Assembly (NCBI GenBank): GCA_963934795.1 | Contig: CAWWAF010000002.1 | Span: forward strand, 31,532 to 95,531 | DNA length: 64,000 nucleotides | Reading direction: 5' to 3' | DNA from: UBA8438 sp963934795 | GTDB taxonomy: Bacteria; Acidobacteriota; Vicinamibacteria; Vicinamibacterales; UBA8438 | Shown: in pieces, positions 26,057 through 37,666 of the stretch | How positions within the stretch are numbered: the stretch's first letter is position 1 | Layout of the letters: the number at the start of each line of letters is the position of its first letter | Translations under genes and position numbers: made by a program | Notes under the pieces: generated by a model | Database searches by the model: none | What the model saw: only the letters and a program-made list of their open reading frames with translations | Told to the model about the DNA's origin: nothing

Positions 26057-27370
26057 ATGGACCCTCTTCAGGCACTGGCAGGATTGCGACGATTCGGCAT
26101 CAAGCCGGGACTGGACGCGATCGGACGGGTCACCGCCGCGATGGGCGACCCCGCGTCGTCGTATCGCAGCATCATCGTCGCCGGCACCAACGGCAAGGGC
26201 TCAGTGGTGGCGATGACGGACGCCGCTCTCCGCTCCGCGGGCTACCGCGTGGGCCGCTACACCTCACCCCACCTGCGCACGCTGACCGAGCGCTTCGTGG
26301 TGGACGGAACGCCCATCTCGGAGCCAGATCTCCGCCAGGAGACCGCCGAGGTCCAGGCACGGGTTGACGATCTCGTCTCCACGGGAAGCCTGGCGCAGCC
26401 AGCCACGTTCTTTGAAATGACGACGGCGATCGCACTGTCCTGGTTCCGACGACGAGCGATTGACGTGGCGGTCCTGGAAGTCGGCATGGGGGGCCGGTTC
26501 GACGCCACCAACATCGTGACGCCGGTGGCGGGAGCCATCACCCCGATCGGCCTGGAGCACCAGGAATATCTGGGCGACACACTTGAGGCGATCGCGGCCG
26601 AAAAAGCGGGGATCATCAAGCCCGGCATGGTCGTGGCAACGACCGAGACGCGGCGCCAGTTGCTGACGATATTCGACGATACCTGCCGGGCGCGCGACGC
26701 ACGCCTGGTGTGCGCCAACCAGGGGTCGGAGGCGATCGTCAGCAGCGACCGCTTTCGGACGCTGCTGCGCCTCACGACCCCGAGACAGACCTACCCGCCG
26801 TTCCGTCTCGGGCTTGCCGGCGCTCATCAAGTGTCGAACGCAATCGGTGCGGCACGGCTCTTGGAGGAACTGTCGGGTGTCGGCCTCCCGGTGGCGAGTG
26901 AGGCGATCGTCAGCGGGCTCAGCGGCGTCGAATGGCCGGGCCGTTTGGACCTGGTCGAGGTCGAGCCTCACGGGGCTATCCTGTTCGATGCAGCCCACAA
27001 CCCGGCCGCAGCGGCCACCCTCGCCGCCTTCATTCGAAAAACCTACCCTCGTGGGCTGCCCCTCGTGGTCGGCGCCATGGCCGACAAAGATACGGACGGC
27101 ATCATTGCGGCGCTGCGCCCCGCGGCGACGGAGTTCATCTGCACCGCCTCGGAGACGCCTCGCGCGGTCCCACCGTCTGAGCTCGCCGCTAGCGTCAGAC
27201 GAGTCGCTGGCGGAATTCCGGTGACGGAGGAAGCGGACCCCTGGCACGCGGTCGCCGCCGGGTGGAAACGCGACACCACGGTCTGCGTGACGGGCTCCCT
27301 CTTCCTCGTCGGTCAGGTGCTCTCCACCGCCGAATCCCTGGGCGCCACTCGGAGCGACGAAGCACGGTGA
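26057..27370 (+). CDS. folC: bifunctional folylpolyglutamate/dihydrofolate synthase
   Basis: FolC adds glutamate to folates. The 437-residue Mur-ligase-fold protein has 'IIVAGTNGKGSVVAMTDAAL' (P-loop), 'TSPHLRTLTERFVVDG', 'VAVLEVGMGGRFDATNIVTP' and 'ILFDAAHNPAAAATLAAFIR'. The ATG at 26057 fits the family start 'DPLQALAGLRRFGIKPGLD'; a GTG at 26039 overlapping the accD stop (GTGA) is an alternative and would couple the two genes. accD-folC adjacency is common in bacteria. Reading frames that extend this gene much further upstream run across accD and are not real. Confidence 0.95.
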   Translation: MDPLQALAGLRRFGIKPGLDAIGRVTAAMGDPASSYRSIIVAGTNGKGSVVAMTDAALRSAGYRVGRYTSPHLRTLTERFVVDGTPISEPDLRQETAEVQARVDDLVSTGSLAQPATFFEMTTAIALSWFRRRAIDVAVLEVGMGGRFDATNIVTPVAGAITPIGLEHQEYLGDTLEAIAAEKAGIIKPGMVVATTETRRQLLTIFDDTCRARDARLVCANQGSEAIVSSDRFRTLLRLTTPRQTYPPFRLGLAGAHQVSNAIGAARLLEELSGVGLPVASEAIVSGLSGVEWPGRLDLVEVEPHGAILFDAAHNPAAAATLAAFIRKTYPRGLPLVVGAMADKDTDGIIAALRPAATEFICTASETPRAVPPSELAASVRRVAGGIPVTEEADPWHAVAAGWKRDTTVCVTGSLFLVGQVLSTAESLGATRSDEAR

Positions 27371-27453
27371 AGGTCGGTATCCAGCGTGATATCCTTCGGG
27401 AGTCCTGCGCTGAGCGTCTTGCCGACCCTCGACGACAACCTCCCGCCTGCCGG

Positions 27454-29769
27454 ATGACTCGCTTCCTTCTGCTCTGCTCGCTCGTCGTGGCCGCGACGGC
27501 CAGCACCGCGCGCGCCCAGGTGCCGTCTTCCATCACCGAACAACGCAGCATGGAGATGACGCAGGACGGGAACCTAATCCTGTGGATAGGCGATGCCCAG
27601 TTGAGCGGTGGCGATGGCGACAACGCGTGGGAGTTCTTCGCCGATCGAATCGAATTCTACGTAGACGAATCACGACTGGTCGCAACCGGAAGCGTCGTGT
27701 TCATGTCGGGTGGCGCTCGGATCGCCGCCGAGCGGGCCGAATTCAACGCCGACGATTTCACGGGGACGTTCTTCGATGCGCGCGGCTCGAACCTCCTGGT
27801 CGAGGACGTGGTCCCAAGCATGTTCGGCACCTCAGAACCGGAAATGCAGTTCTGGGGCGAGCTCATGGAAAAGACCGGTCCTCGTACCTACAAGCTCACA
27901 CGCGGCGGTTTCACGTCGTGCGTCCAACCGACACCTCGGTGGGAGGTCCAGGCGGGTTCAGTCACGATGAACCTGGACCGGTACGCGTTACTGCGGAGCG
28001 CGGTGCTCAAAGTCAAGGGAGTCCCCCTGTTCTACCTCCCAATTCTGTACTACCCCATCCAGGAGGATGACCGTGCCACCGGCATCCTGATGCCCACCTA
28101 CGGCGCCTCGACCATCCGAGGCCAGTCGATCAGCAATGCCTTTTTCTGGGCGATCAACCGAAGCCACGACGCCACACTGTTTCATGACCTCTTCACCTCG
28201 ACTGGGCAGGCATATGGCGGGGAGTATCGCTACGTCGCGGGCCCGGGTTCGCAGGGGAACGCCGAGACCTACTTTCTGAACGAACGGGAAACCACCCTGA
28301 CCGACCAGTTCGGCCCCGGCACGGGCGAATCGACGTTCCCGGCCCGACGAAGCTACCAGGTGCGAGGGAACGCGCGGCATCGCGTCTCGGACTCGATCAC
28401 CGCCCGCGGGCAGATCGACTACTTTTCCGACGTCACGGTGCAGCAGACCTACCAGACCAACGTGTTCGAAGCCTCGAACAGTTCCCGAAGCTTCGGGGGC
28501 AACGTCACCGGGTCGTGGGGCGCCTACACGCTTAGTGGCACCGGAGACGTCGCAGAGACGTTCTTCGGGGCGGACGACGCGAGTCAGTACGGCTCCGGAC
28601 CACGCGTCTCGTTCAATCAGTCCGAGCGTTCGCTGCTGGGCTCGCCGGTGTACTTCGGCTTCACTTCGGAGTACGCGAATCTGCTACGCCGGTCGCGCTT
28701 CCGTGACGAAGAAGTGAATTCCGGCTTGAATCGAATCGACGTCAGCCCGCTCGTGCGAGTGCCATTCACAAAATGGCCTTTCCTGACCGTGAACTCGTCC
28801 GTCGCCTGGCGACAGACCTACTGGACCGAGAGCATCGACGAGTTGGGGGCGCAGGTTGACACGGGGATCGGACGCTCGTTCGTCGACATGCAAGCGCTGA
28901 TCACCGGGCCGGTGTTCGTCAAGGTGTGGGACACGCCCGGCAGCAGCTACTCGGAGCGCATGAAGCACGTCATTGAACCGCAACTGAGCGTGCAACGAGT
29001 CACCGCCGTCGACAACTTCGACCAGATAGTGCAGCTTGAGGGCACTGATTCCATCGTCGGCAATGTCACGCAGATCCGGTACGGACTCAACAACCGCCTC
29101 TACGCCAGGCGCGCCGAGGGCGGCGGAGCGGCGGTGGCGCAGGAGATTCTGACGGTCACGCTGGAGCAGAGCTACTACACCGATGAGAACGCCGCCAATT
29201 TCGACCGCCAATTTCGAACCAGTTTCCAGGGTGAGAGTTCGGCACCGAGCAAGTTCTCCCCCGTCGCGATTACGGCGCGGGCCAATCCTACCAACCTCCT
29301 GTCCGGCACGTTTCGGGCCGAGTACGATACGCAGTTTTGGGCATTCCGCACGATCGGCGCTGATGCCAATCTCGAGATTGGCGGATGGTTTCAGCAGGTC
29401 ACGGGCTGGAGCCAGCGCCGCTTCGTCGAAGGACTCAGCGGGTTCGACGTCCGCGACAACCTCGACCACTATGTGAATTCCTTCACGAACCTGAAGACGT
29501 CTGACGACTCGATGGGCGGGGTATACCAGTTCAACTACGATGTTCTCGGTGGGCGGTTTCTTCAGCAGCGAATCGTGTGGTACTACAACGCCCAGTGCTG
29601 TGGCGTCGCGTTTGAATATCAATCGTACAACCTCGAGGGGCTCGGCACTCGAGTACGGGTCGCACAGGATCGGCGTTTCAATCTGTCGTTTACCCTGGCT
29701 GGCCTCTCGACGTTCTCGAACATGCTCGGGGCATTTGGTGTGGGCACCGGCGCTGGTGAGTTGCGCTAA
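27454..29769 (+). CDS. lptD: LPS-assembly protein LptD
   Basis: LptD is the outer-membrane barrel that inserts LPS into the outer leaflet. The 771-residue protein has a signal peptide (FLLLCSLVVAATASTARAQ), an OstA-like periplasmic domain ('FADRIEFYVDESRLVATGSV', 'RIAAERAEFNADDFTGTFFD'), then 'LKVKGVPLFYLPILYYPIQE', the hallmark segment at the start of the barrel, and a long series of strands to the C-terminus. Cysteines in 'GGFTSC' and 'YYNAQCCGVAFEYQSYN' may form the family disulfides. Start ATG 27454 chosen for the signal peptide. Proof of an LPS-type outer membrane. Confidence 0.93.
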   Translation: MTRFLLLCSLVVAATASTARAQVPSSITEQRSMEMTQDGNLILWIGDAQLSGGDGDNAWEFFADRIEFYVDESRLVATGSVVFMSGGARIAAERAEFNADDFTGTFFDARGSNLLVEDVVPSMFGTSEPEMQFWGELMEKTGPRTYKLTRGGFTSCVQPTPRWEVQAGSVTMNLDRYALLRSAVLKVKGVPLFYLPILYYPIQEDDRATGILMPTYGASTIRGQSISNAFFWAINRSHDATLFHDLFTSTGQAYGGEYRYVAGPGSQGNAETYFLNERETTLTDQFGPGTGESTFPARRSYQVRGNARHRVSDSITARGQIDYFSDVTVQQTYQTNVFEASNSSRSFGGNVTGSWGAYTLSGTGDVAETFFGADDASQYGSGPRVSFNQSERSLLGSPVYFGFTSEYANLLRRSRFRDEEVNSGLNRIDVSPLVRVPFTKWPFLTVNSSVAWRQTYWTESIDELGAQVDTGIGRSFVDMQALITGPVFVKVWDTPGSSYSERMKHVIEPQLSVQRVTAVDNFDQIVQLEGTDSIVGNVTQIRYGLNNRLYARRAEGGGAAVAQEILTVTLEQSYYTDENAANFDRQFRTSFQGESSAPSKFSPVAITARANPTNLLSGTFRAEYDTQFWAFRTIGADANLEIGGWFQQVTGWSQRRFVEGLSGFDVRDNLDHYVNSFTNLKTSDDSMGGVYQFNYDVLGGRFLQQRIVWYYNAQCCGVAFEYQSYNLEGLGTRVRVAQDRRFNLSFTLAGLSTFSNMLGAFGVGTGAGELR

Positions 29770-29839
29770 TAATGGAGCACATGCAGTTGACCTCACCCCC
29801 AGCGCTCATACTCAGCGGGCAGACGGAAATCGGTAGCCG

Positions 29840-30877
29840 ATGACGGAGCCTACAGTATCGGTGCTTGTGACCGGCGGAGCCGGATTCATCGGCAGTAATT
29901 TCGTCCTCTACGCCCTGGCCGCCCACCCGGAGTGGCGGATCACGACTCTCGACAAGCTGACCTACGCCGGCCGCCTGGAGAACCTCCGCGATGTGATCGA
30001 TGACCCGCGTCATCGGTTCGTCGAGGGTGACGTGTGCGATCCCGTGGTGGCCGACCCATTGGTGCGGGAGTCAGATGTCATCGTGCACTTCGCGGCCGAG
30101 ACCCATGTTGACCGTTCGTTGCAGGATGCGGGCGCGTTCATCACAACGGACGTCTATGGCAGCTTCGTGCTGCTCGACGCCGCCCGCAAGGCCGGCCGCG
30201 TGCGCCGATTCATCCAGATCTCGACCGATGAGGTTTACGGCAGCGTCGAGACCGGCTCGAGCACCGAGGTCGACGAACTCAAGCCGCGCAACCCGTACGC
30301 CGCAAGCAAGGCGGGCGCGGACCGGTTGGCCTACAGCTATTGGGCCACGCACGGGGTACCTGTCATCATCACGCGTGCGTCGAACAACTATGGCCCTCGG
30401 CAGTTTCCAGAGAAGGTCATTCCGTTGTTCGTGACCAATGCCATCGACCAGCTTCCAGTTCCTCTGTACGGGGACGGACGCAACATCCGGGACTGGCTGC
30501 ATGTCGAGGACCACTGCCGCGCGGTGGATCTGTTGATCGACGCGGGCGACAACGGCGAGGTCTATAACGTCGGCGGCGGCAACGAGGTCGAGAACCTCGA
30601 CCTGACCCACCGGATCCTGAGCGAGCTCGATCGGCCGGCCTCCCTGATCACACCGGTCGAGGACAGGCTGGGGCACGACCGGCGCTATTCGCTCGACACG
30701 ACAAAACTGCGAGCCCTGGGCTGGCAGCCCCGCCACGCGTTCGACGAAGGTCTGCAGACCACCGTGGCGTGGTATCGAGACAACGAGTGGTGGTGGCGGC
30801 CTATCAAGGAGGCGAACCCTGCCTACCGCGAGTACTACGAAACCCAGTATCGGAACCGAGCGACCCAGACCAGCTAG
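29840..30877 (+). CDS. rfbB: dTDP-glucose 4,6-dehydratase
   Basis: RfbB/RmlB converts dTDP-glucose to dTDP-4-keto-6-deoxyglucose. The 345-residue SDR enzyme has the NAD site 'VTGGAGFIGSNFVLYAL', 'LDKLTYAGRLENLRDV', the catalytic 'ISTDEVYGSVETG' (Thr-Asp-Glu), 'YAASKAGADRLAYSYW' (YxxxK), 'TRASNNYGPRQFPEKVIPLF' and 'DWLHVEDHCRA'. It overlaps the following reductase gene by one base, so the two are coupled. No rmlA, rmlC or canonical rmlD lies beside it. Confidence 0.95.
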   Translation: MTEPTVSVLVTGGAGFIGSNFVLYALAAHPEWRITTLDKLTYAGRLENLRDVIDDPRHRFVEGDVCDPVVADPLVRESDVIVHFAAETHVDRSLQDAGAFITTDVYGSFVLLDAARKAGRVRRFIQISTDEVYGSVETGSSTEVDELKPRNPYAASKAGADRLAYSYWATHGVPVIITRASNNYGPRQFPEKVIPLFVTNAIDQLPVPLYGDGRNIRDWLHVEDHCRAVDLLIDAGDNGEVYNVGGGNEVENLDLTHRILSELDRPASLITPVEDRLGHDRRYSLDTTKLRALGWQPRHAFDEGLQTTVAWYRDNEWWWRPIKEANPAYREYYETQYRNRATQTS

Positions 30878-31854
30878 TGTCAGAAACAATCCTGGTCACG
30901 GGGGCAGCCGGCTTTGTCGGCAGCCATCTGCTCAGACTGCTGAGCGGTCGCCACACCTCATCGACACTCGTCGCCTGGCGACGCCCTCAGACTCAGGGTG
31001 GGTCGGCCGACACTGGGGCCGGGCCGACACCCGGAGACGGCCGTGTCCGCTGGGCCGACGTCGATTTGCTGGACGCGCGCACGGTCTCCCAGGCGATCAC
31101 AGAGATCAAACCCACGCAGGTGTATCACTGTGCCGGCGTCGCGAGCGTCGGAGATTCCTGGTCCAACAGCTACGCGACCTTGCGCACGAACGTGTTGGGG
31201 ACCGAGCACCTGCTGGCCGCACTGCGTGATCACGCGCCAGAGGCGCGCACGCTGATACCGGGGTCAGCCCTTGTCTACAAGCCGTCGGATACGGCGATCG
31301 ACGAAACCGGAGCACTTGGTCCGGTCAGTCCCTACGGCCTCAGCAAACTCGCCCAAGAAATGGTTGGCCTCGCCGCCGCTCGACAGGACGGCTTGGCGGT
31401 GCTGGTCACCCGCTCGTTCACACACGTCGGCCCGGGACAATCGCTCGGCTTCGCCGCGTCGAGTTTTGCCCACCAGATCGCCAGAATCGAGGCTGGGCAG
31501 GCCTCACCGGTGCTCTCTGTGGGCAACCTCGAGTCCAAACGGGATCTCACAGACGTGCGGGACACGGTCCGCGCCTACCATCTTTTAATGTCGGCTGGCA
31601 TCCCGGCGACGCCCTACAATGTGTGCACCGGGACCGCGCACCGAACCGGAGCCGTGCTGGACGGCCTGATAGCATGCGCAGCGGTGGACGTCACTGTCCA
31701 GCAGGCCCCCGGGCGCATGCGGCCGAGTGACAATCCGTTGCTGCTCGGTGACCCCTCCCGCCTCAAGCGCGCGGTCGGCTGGGAGCCTGAAATTCCCCTC
31801 GAAGCGACTCTGTCTGGTCTGCTTGATTACTGGCGCGCGGCCATCACTGGCTAG
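30877..31854 (+). CDS. NAD-dependent epimerase/dehydratase, GDP-6-deoxy-mannose reductase-like
   Basis: The 325-residue SDR protein starts GTG overlapping the rfbB stop by one base. It shows 'ILVTGAAGFVGSHLLRLLS', 'VYHCAGVASVGDSWSNSYAT', 'SALVYKPSDTAI' and the catalytic 'SPYGLSKLAQEMVGLAAARQ' (YxxxK), then 'RSFTHVGPGQSLGFAASSFA' and 'SKRDLTDVRDTVRAYHLLM'. This pattern is closest to GDP-4-keto-6-deoxymannose reductases (RMD). Standing behind rfbB, it may instead reduce a dTDP-4-keto-6-deoxy sugar. The product sugar is undecided. Confidence 0.85.
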   Translation: MSETILVTGAAGFVGSHLLRLLSGRHTSSTLVAWRRPQTQGGSADTGAGPTPGDGRVRWADVDLLDARTVSQAITEIKPTQVYHCAGVASVGDSWSNSYATLRTNVLGTEHLLAALRDHAPEARTLIPGSALVYKPSDTAIDETGALGPVSPYGLSKLAQEMVGLAAARQDGLAVLVTRSFTHVGPGQSLGFAASSFAHQIARIEAGQASPVLSVGNLESKRDLTDVRDTVRAYHLLMSAGIPATPYNVCTGTAHRTGAVLDGLIACAAVDVTVQQAPGRMRPSDNPLLLGDPSRLKRAVGWEPEIPLEATLSGLLDYWRAAITG

Positions 31855-31911
31855 CCAAAGTCCGGACGCACCCCCCACCGACCACGACTTGCACGAGTGT
31901 GATCGCGCCCG

Positions 31912-31924
31912 CATAATGGCCCTA
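31912..31924 (+). promoter_or_regulatory. -10 element with predicted transcription start at the ATG
   Basis: CATAAT (31912-31917) lies 6 bases before the ATG at 31924, with TTGCAC 17 bases upstream of it as a weak -35. If used, the mRNA would start at or within a base or two of the start codon. No Shine-Dalgarno is present. Confidence 0.4.
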
Positions 31925-32452
31925 TGTGCATGCGTCGCCTCCTCACTGGCTGTGTGATTCTGGCGCTGGCTGGGTCCACGCTGACGGCAACGTCGCAGCG
32001 GCAGCAACCGGCGCCGCGCCCGTTCCCGCGTCCCGCGACCCCGACCGAAGGATCCGCCCCGGTCGCACCGACGCCAACGCGACCGTTGACCTCGGCCCCG
32101 GCGCAAGCGCCGTCCGTCCCCACCGACAACATACCGACCGAAGCGACCCTAGGCCTCCCGATATATCCGAACGCGCAGTTCCTCACGTCCTACGATGCGG
32201 GCCGGGGCCAGCGATATTACTTGTTTGGAACCAACTCGAGCTTCGAGGAAATGGTGAGGTACTACGCGGTCGTCCTCGACGAACGAGGTGACCGCGTGTT
32301 CGACGGGCCCGCCACGCACATGTTTGAGGTCGGACGGTTCCGAGAGGAAGAGATGGCGTTCCCGCCAGGTGTGACGGTAAAGGACTACTCGTGGAACGGC
32401 TCCGAGGGCTACCTGAACACGACCGGCGGCGAACCGGCAAGGTTCAGGACTA

Positions 32453-34207
<1,755 letters not shown>

Positions 34208-34220
34208 GTTTTGCACTATA
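34208..34220 (-). promoter_or_regulatory. -10 element of thiC, leaderless arrangement
   Basis: TATAGT on the minus strand (34220-34215) is followed by only 7 bases before the ATG, so transcription should begin at or next to the start codon. No good -35 is visible. Confidence 0.5.
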
Positions 34221-34348
34221 GCACGCGATCCGGACGGCTCGATCCGACCGGATTCAGTGACGCGCGTATAGTAGAATCTGGGCTGATTTACCGCCCGGCG
34301 GGCGTCGACCCCGCACTCCTCCTCCCTTTAATTTTGCGAAAGGACGTC

Positions 34349-35623
34349 ATGCCTCCGATCACCGACAGCCCGGTGAGCCCACGCCAGCGGCCCCTCCGAG
34401 ACAGCGATCCCGCCATTGCGGTCGTCCTCCGTGACGAGACGACGCGACAGAACACCGGTCTCGAGTTGATCGCATCCGAGAATTTCGTGAGCCGGGCCGT
34501 CCTGGAGGCGGCCGGTTCGGTGCTGACCAATAAATACGCGGAGGGATATCCCGGCCGTCGGTACTACGGCGGCTGCGAGCATGTCGACGTCGCCGAGTCG
34601 CTGGCCATCCAACGGGCGTTGGCGCTCTTTGGCGCCGACCACGCGAACGTGCAGCCGCATTCCGGCGCACAGGCGAACATGGCTGCCTACTTCGCGCTCG
34701 TTCGCGCCGGCGACACCGTGCTCGGCATGGACCTGGCGCACGGCGGGCACCTCTCGCATGGTCACCCACTCAACTTCTCCGGCCAGCTGTATACCATCGT
34801 GCCGTACGGAGTGCGCCGGGACGACCAGCGTATCGACTACGACGAGTTGGAGCGGTTGGCTCGCGAGCACACGCCCAAGATGATTATGGTCGGGGCCAGT
34901 GCCTATCCGCGCATCATCGACTTCGCCCGTATCCGCCAGGTGGCGGACGACGTGGGCGCGGTCATGGTTACCGATATGGCGCACATTGCCGGCCTCGTGG
35001 CGACCGGGGTCCACCCCAGCCCCGTCCCGCATTCCGACATCGTCACGACCACGACACACAAGACATTGCGCGGCCCACGAGGAGGTCTGGTGCTCTGCCG
35101 AGAGGCACACGCCAAGGCCGTCAATCGGGCACTGTTCCCCGGCGTGCAGGGCGGCCCGCTGATGCATGTGATTGCCGCCAAGGCGGTGTGCTTCAAGGAA
35201 GCGTCGGAACCGGCGTTCGTGGACTACCAACGCCAGACAGTCGCGAATGCGGCGCGGCTTGGCACAGCTCTCGTCGATGCCGGGTTCAGACTCGTCAGCG
35301 GCGGCACGGACAATCACCTCCTGTTGGTCGACGTCTTCTCAAAAGGCATCACCGGCAAAGTAGCCGAGGCGGCCCTGGGCAAGGCGGGCATTACCGTCAA
35401 CAAGAACGCGATCCCGTTCGACGAAAACCCGCCGATGGTCGCCAGCGGTATCCGCATCGGCACACCAGCCATCACGACACGCGGTATGGCCGAACCGGAG
35501 ATGGACATGATCGCCGGCTTCATCGCTCGCGTTCTCGCTGACCCGGACGACGCGGCGGTGGGCACCATGGTGCGAGCGGAGGTACAGACGCTGTGCGACC
35601 GGTTTCCCCTGTATCCGGCATGA
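34349..35623 (+). CDS. glyA: serine hydroxymethyltransferase
   Basis: GlyA interconverts serine and glycine and charges tetrahydrofolate with a one-carbon unit. The 424-residue PLP enzyme has 'LELIASENFVSRAVLEAAGS', 'YPGRRYYGGCEHVDVAESLA', 'MVTDMAHIAGLVATGVHPSP' and the PLP lysine in 'TTTTHKTLRGPRGG' (Lys238). AAAGGA stands 7 bases before the ATG. TATAGT (34267-34272) and TAGAAT (34272-34277) upstream are possible -10 boxes. Confidence 0.97.
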   Translation: MPPITDSPVSPRQRPLRDSDPAIAVVLRDETTRQNTGLELIASENFVSRAVLEAAGSVLTNKYAEGYPGRRYYGGCEHVDVAESLAIQRALALFGADHANVQPHSGAQANMAAYFALVRAGDTVLGMDLAHGGHLSHGHPLNFSGQLYTIVPYGVRRDDQRIDYDELERLAREHTPKMIMVGASAYPRIIDFARIRQVADDVGAVMVTDMAHIAGLVATGVHPSPVPHSDIVTTTTHKTLRGPRGGLVLCREAHAKAVNRALFPGVQGGPLMHVIAAKAVCFKEASEPAFVDYQRQTVANAARLGTALVDAGFRLVSGGTDNHLLLVDVFSKGITGKVAEAALGKAGITVNKNAIPFDENPPMVASGIRIGTPAITTRGMAEPEMDMIAGFIARVLADPDDAAVGTMVRAEVQTLCDRFPLYPA

Positions 35624-35671
35624 CCGGATAGCCGGTCCGGACGTCGGTAGAGCGGTAGGGCTTCAGACCAC

Positions 35672-37657
35672 ATGGACATCGCGCAACAGGACACCGAGTC
35701 CCCTATCCTCGCGTCGTCGCTCCCCGAACGGGTTGAGGCCGCGTTCGCGGAGGGCGGCGCCCTGAGTCAGGCCCTGCCGGCATTTGAGGCGCGAGCCAGT
35801 CAACGTGAGATGGCGGTCGGGGTCGCCGAAATATTCGAAAGCGGGGGTGTCCTGCTCGCCGAAGCGGGAACCGGGATCGGGAAGACCCTGGCCTACCTCG
35901 TACCGGCCATCCTCAGCGGTCACCGCGTCTTGCTCTCGACCGGAACGAAGCAGCTCCAGGATCAGATCTACTACAAGGACCTGCCGGCTCTTCGCCAGGC
36001 GCTGGACGCGCGCTTCACGGCCACTTACATGAAGGGCCGGGGGAATTACCTGTGTCTCCATCGCTTCGACGCGTATCACAACGGAGACGAAGCGCGGACT
36101 CCGACGGACCAGGGGTATGTGGAGGACATTGCCGAGTGGGCTCGCCAGACCGAGACCGGCGATCGGACGGAGATCGAGGACCTCCCCGACGACCTTCCAT
36201 TCTGGGGAGAGATTTCGGCCACGTCCGAGAACTGCGTCGGGACCGACTGCCCACAGTACGACGAGTGCTTCGTGACGCGGATGCGGCGCCAGGCTGCCGA
36301 GTCCGACCTCGTTATCGTGAACCATCACCTGCTGTGCGCCGACGCCGCGGTACGCCAGTCCGCCTACGGCGAGGTGATTCCGGCCTGCCACTATGCGGTC
36401 ATCGATGAGGCCCATCAGCTCGAAGATGTCGCGACGCAGTACTTCGGCGTGTCGATCAGCACCTACCGGCTCGAACGTCTCGTCGGCGACGCCACCCGGT
36501 ATCTCGACCGCGACGTGGCTGACACGCCTGACGCGGCGGACCACGCCCGAGCCGATCTCGACCGGATAGAACGCTTGAGCGTGCTGTTCTTCGGTGCCGT
36601 GCAGAGGCATCTCCCTACAGCCGACCGCACGCGGCTCTCCGCTGACATCCTGGCGCCGGTCATGGAGTTAGGCCGACGGCTGTCGAGCGCCCTCCGCGCG
36701 CTCGAAGACACGGTCGCGCCCCTCACCGACCACTCCGAAGACCTCCGTTCGCTCGGACGCCGTGCACGGGAGCTCGGCGACCAGCTTGACTTCGTCCTGG
36801 ATGCGGCGGACATCGGTTTCGTCTATTTTCTAGAGCGGAGGGGGCGCGGCGTGTTCCTGCGAGCATCGCCAGTCGACGTGTCTTCGATCATCCGGGAACT
36901 ACTGCTCGAGCGGATGAACGCCACCGTGCTGACCTCCGCGACACTCGCCGTAGACGAGTCGTTCGAATACCAGCGCTCGCGCCTCGGCATTCTCGACGCC
37001 GCCGAAATCAGGCTGACGTCGGAGTTCGACTACGCCGATCAGACCGTGCTGTATCTGCCGTCCGACATGCCGGAACCCCGCGCGCCGGACTTCACGCGGG
37101 CAGCGGCCAACCACATCACCACGTTGCTGGAGGCGACCCGCGGACGTGCCTTCGTCTTGTTCACGAGCTACGCGAACCTGCGGCACGTGCACCAGCTGAT
37201 CGCAACCAGCAGCCGGTTTCCTCTTCTGGTGCAAGGCACCGCCCCGCGGTCCGTGCTGCTCCGCAACTTCCGCGCGACCCCGAATGCCGTCCTGCTGGCC
37301 ACCTCCAGTTTCTGGCAGGGGGTCGACGTGGCCGGCGACACCTTGAGCTGCGTCATCATCGACAAGCTACCCTTCACGCCGCCCGGTGACCCGATCACCG
37401 CTGCACGCATGGACGCTATCGCTCGGGACGGTGGCAGCCCGTTCTCGGACTATCAGGTGCCCCTGGCCATCCTCACCCTGTTGCAAGGGATCGGCCGCCT
37501 CATTCGACACCGGCAAGACCGCGGGGTGCTGTCGATCCTCGACCCCCGGATGCTCACCAAGGCGTATGGTCGGCGTTTCCTGGCATCGCTACCACCGTCG
37601 CCGATCGTTCGGGACATTGGCGATGTGCAGGAGTTCTTGTCCCGGAAAGGCATGTAG
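35672..37657 (+). CDS. dinG: DinG/YoaA-family iron-sulfur ATP-dependent DNA helicase
   Basis: The 661-residue superfamily 2 helicase has Walker A 'LLAEAGTGIGKTLAYLVPAI' (residues 61-80), four cysteines placed for the XPD-like Fe-S domain (Cys128, 188, 193, 199), the DEAH box at 245-248, 'VLTSATLAVD', 'GRAFVLFTSYANLRHVHQL' and motif V/VI 'SSFWQGVDVAGDTL' and 'LLQGIGRLIRHRQDRGVLS'. It unwinds forked DNA, D-loops or R-loops in repair. The layout without an exonuclease domain is closer to YoaA than to the DinG-exonuclease type. It follows glyA by 48 bp. Confidence 0.93.
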   Translation: MDIAQQDTESPILASSLPERVEAAFAEGGALSQALPAFEARASQREMAVGVAEIFESGGVLLAEAGTGIGKTLAYLVPAILSGHRVLLSTGTKQLQDQIYYKDLPALRQALDARFTATYMKGRGNYLCLHRFDAYHNGDEARTPTDQGYVEDIAEWARQTETGDRTEIEDLPDDLPFWGEISATSENCVGTDCPQYDECFVTRMRRQAAESDLVIVNHHLLCADAAVRQSAYGEVIPACHYAVIDEAHQLEDVATQYFGVSISTYRLERLVGDATRYLDRDVADTPDAADHARADLDRIERLSVLFFGAVQRHLPTADRTRLSADILAPVMELGRRLSSALRALEDTVAPLTDHSEDLRSLGRRARELGDQLDFVLDAADIGFVYFLERRGRGVFLRASPVDVSSIIRELLLERMNATVLTSATLAVDESFEYQRSRLGILDAAEIRLTSEFDYADQTVLYLPSDMPEPRAPDFTRAAANHITTLLEATRGRAFVLFTSYANLRHVHQLIATSSRFPLLVQGTAPRSVLLRNFRATPNAVLLATSSFWQGVDVAGDTLSCVIIDKLPFTPPGDPITAARMDAIARDGGSPFSDYQVPLAILTLLQGIGRLIRHRQDRGVLSILDPRMLTKAYGRRFLASLPPSPIVRDIGDVQEFLSRKGM

Positions 37658-37666
37658 ACTGGCACC

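Noticed and set aside
28684..29796. A 370-residue minus-strand open frame opposite the lptD barrel
   Set aside because: It is a high-GC shadow; the lptD strand carries the conserved barrel segments.
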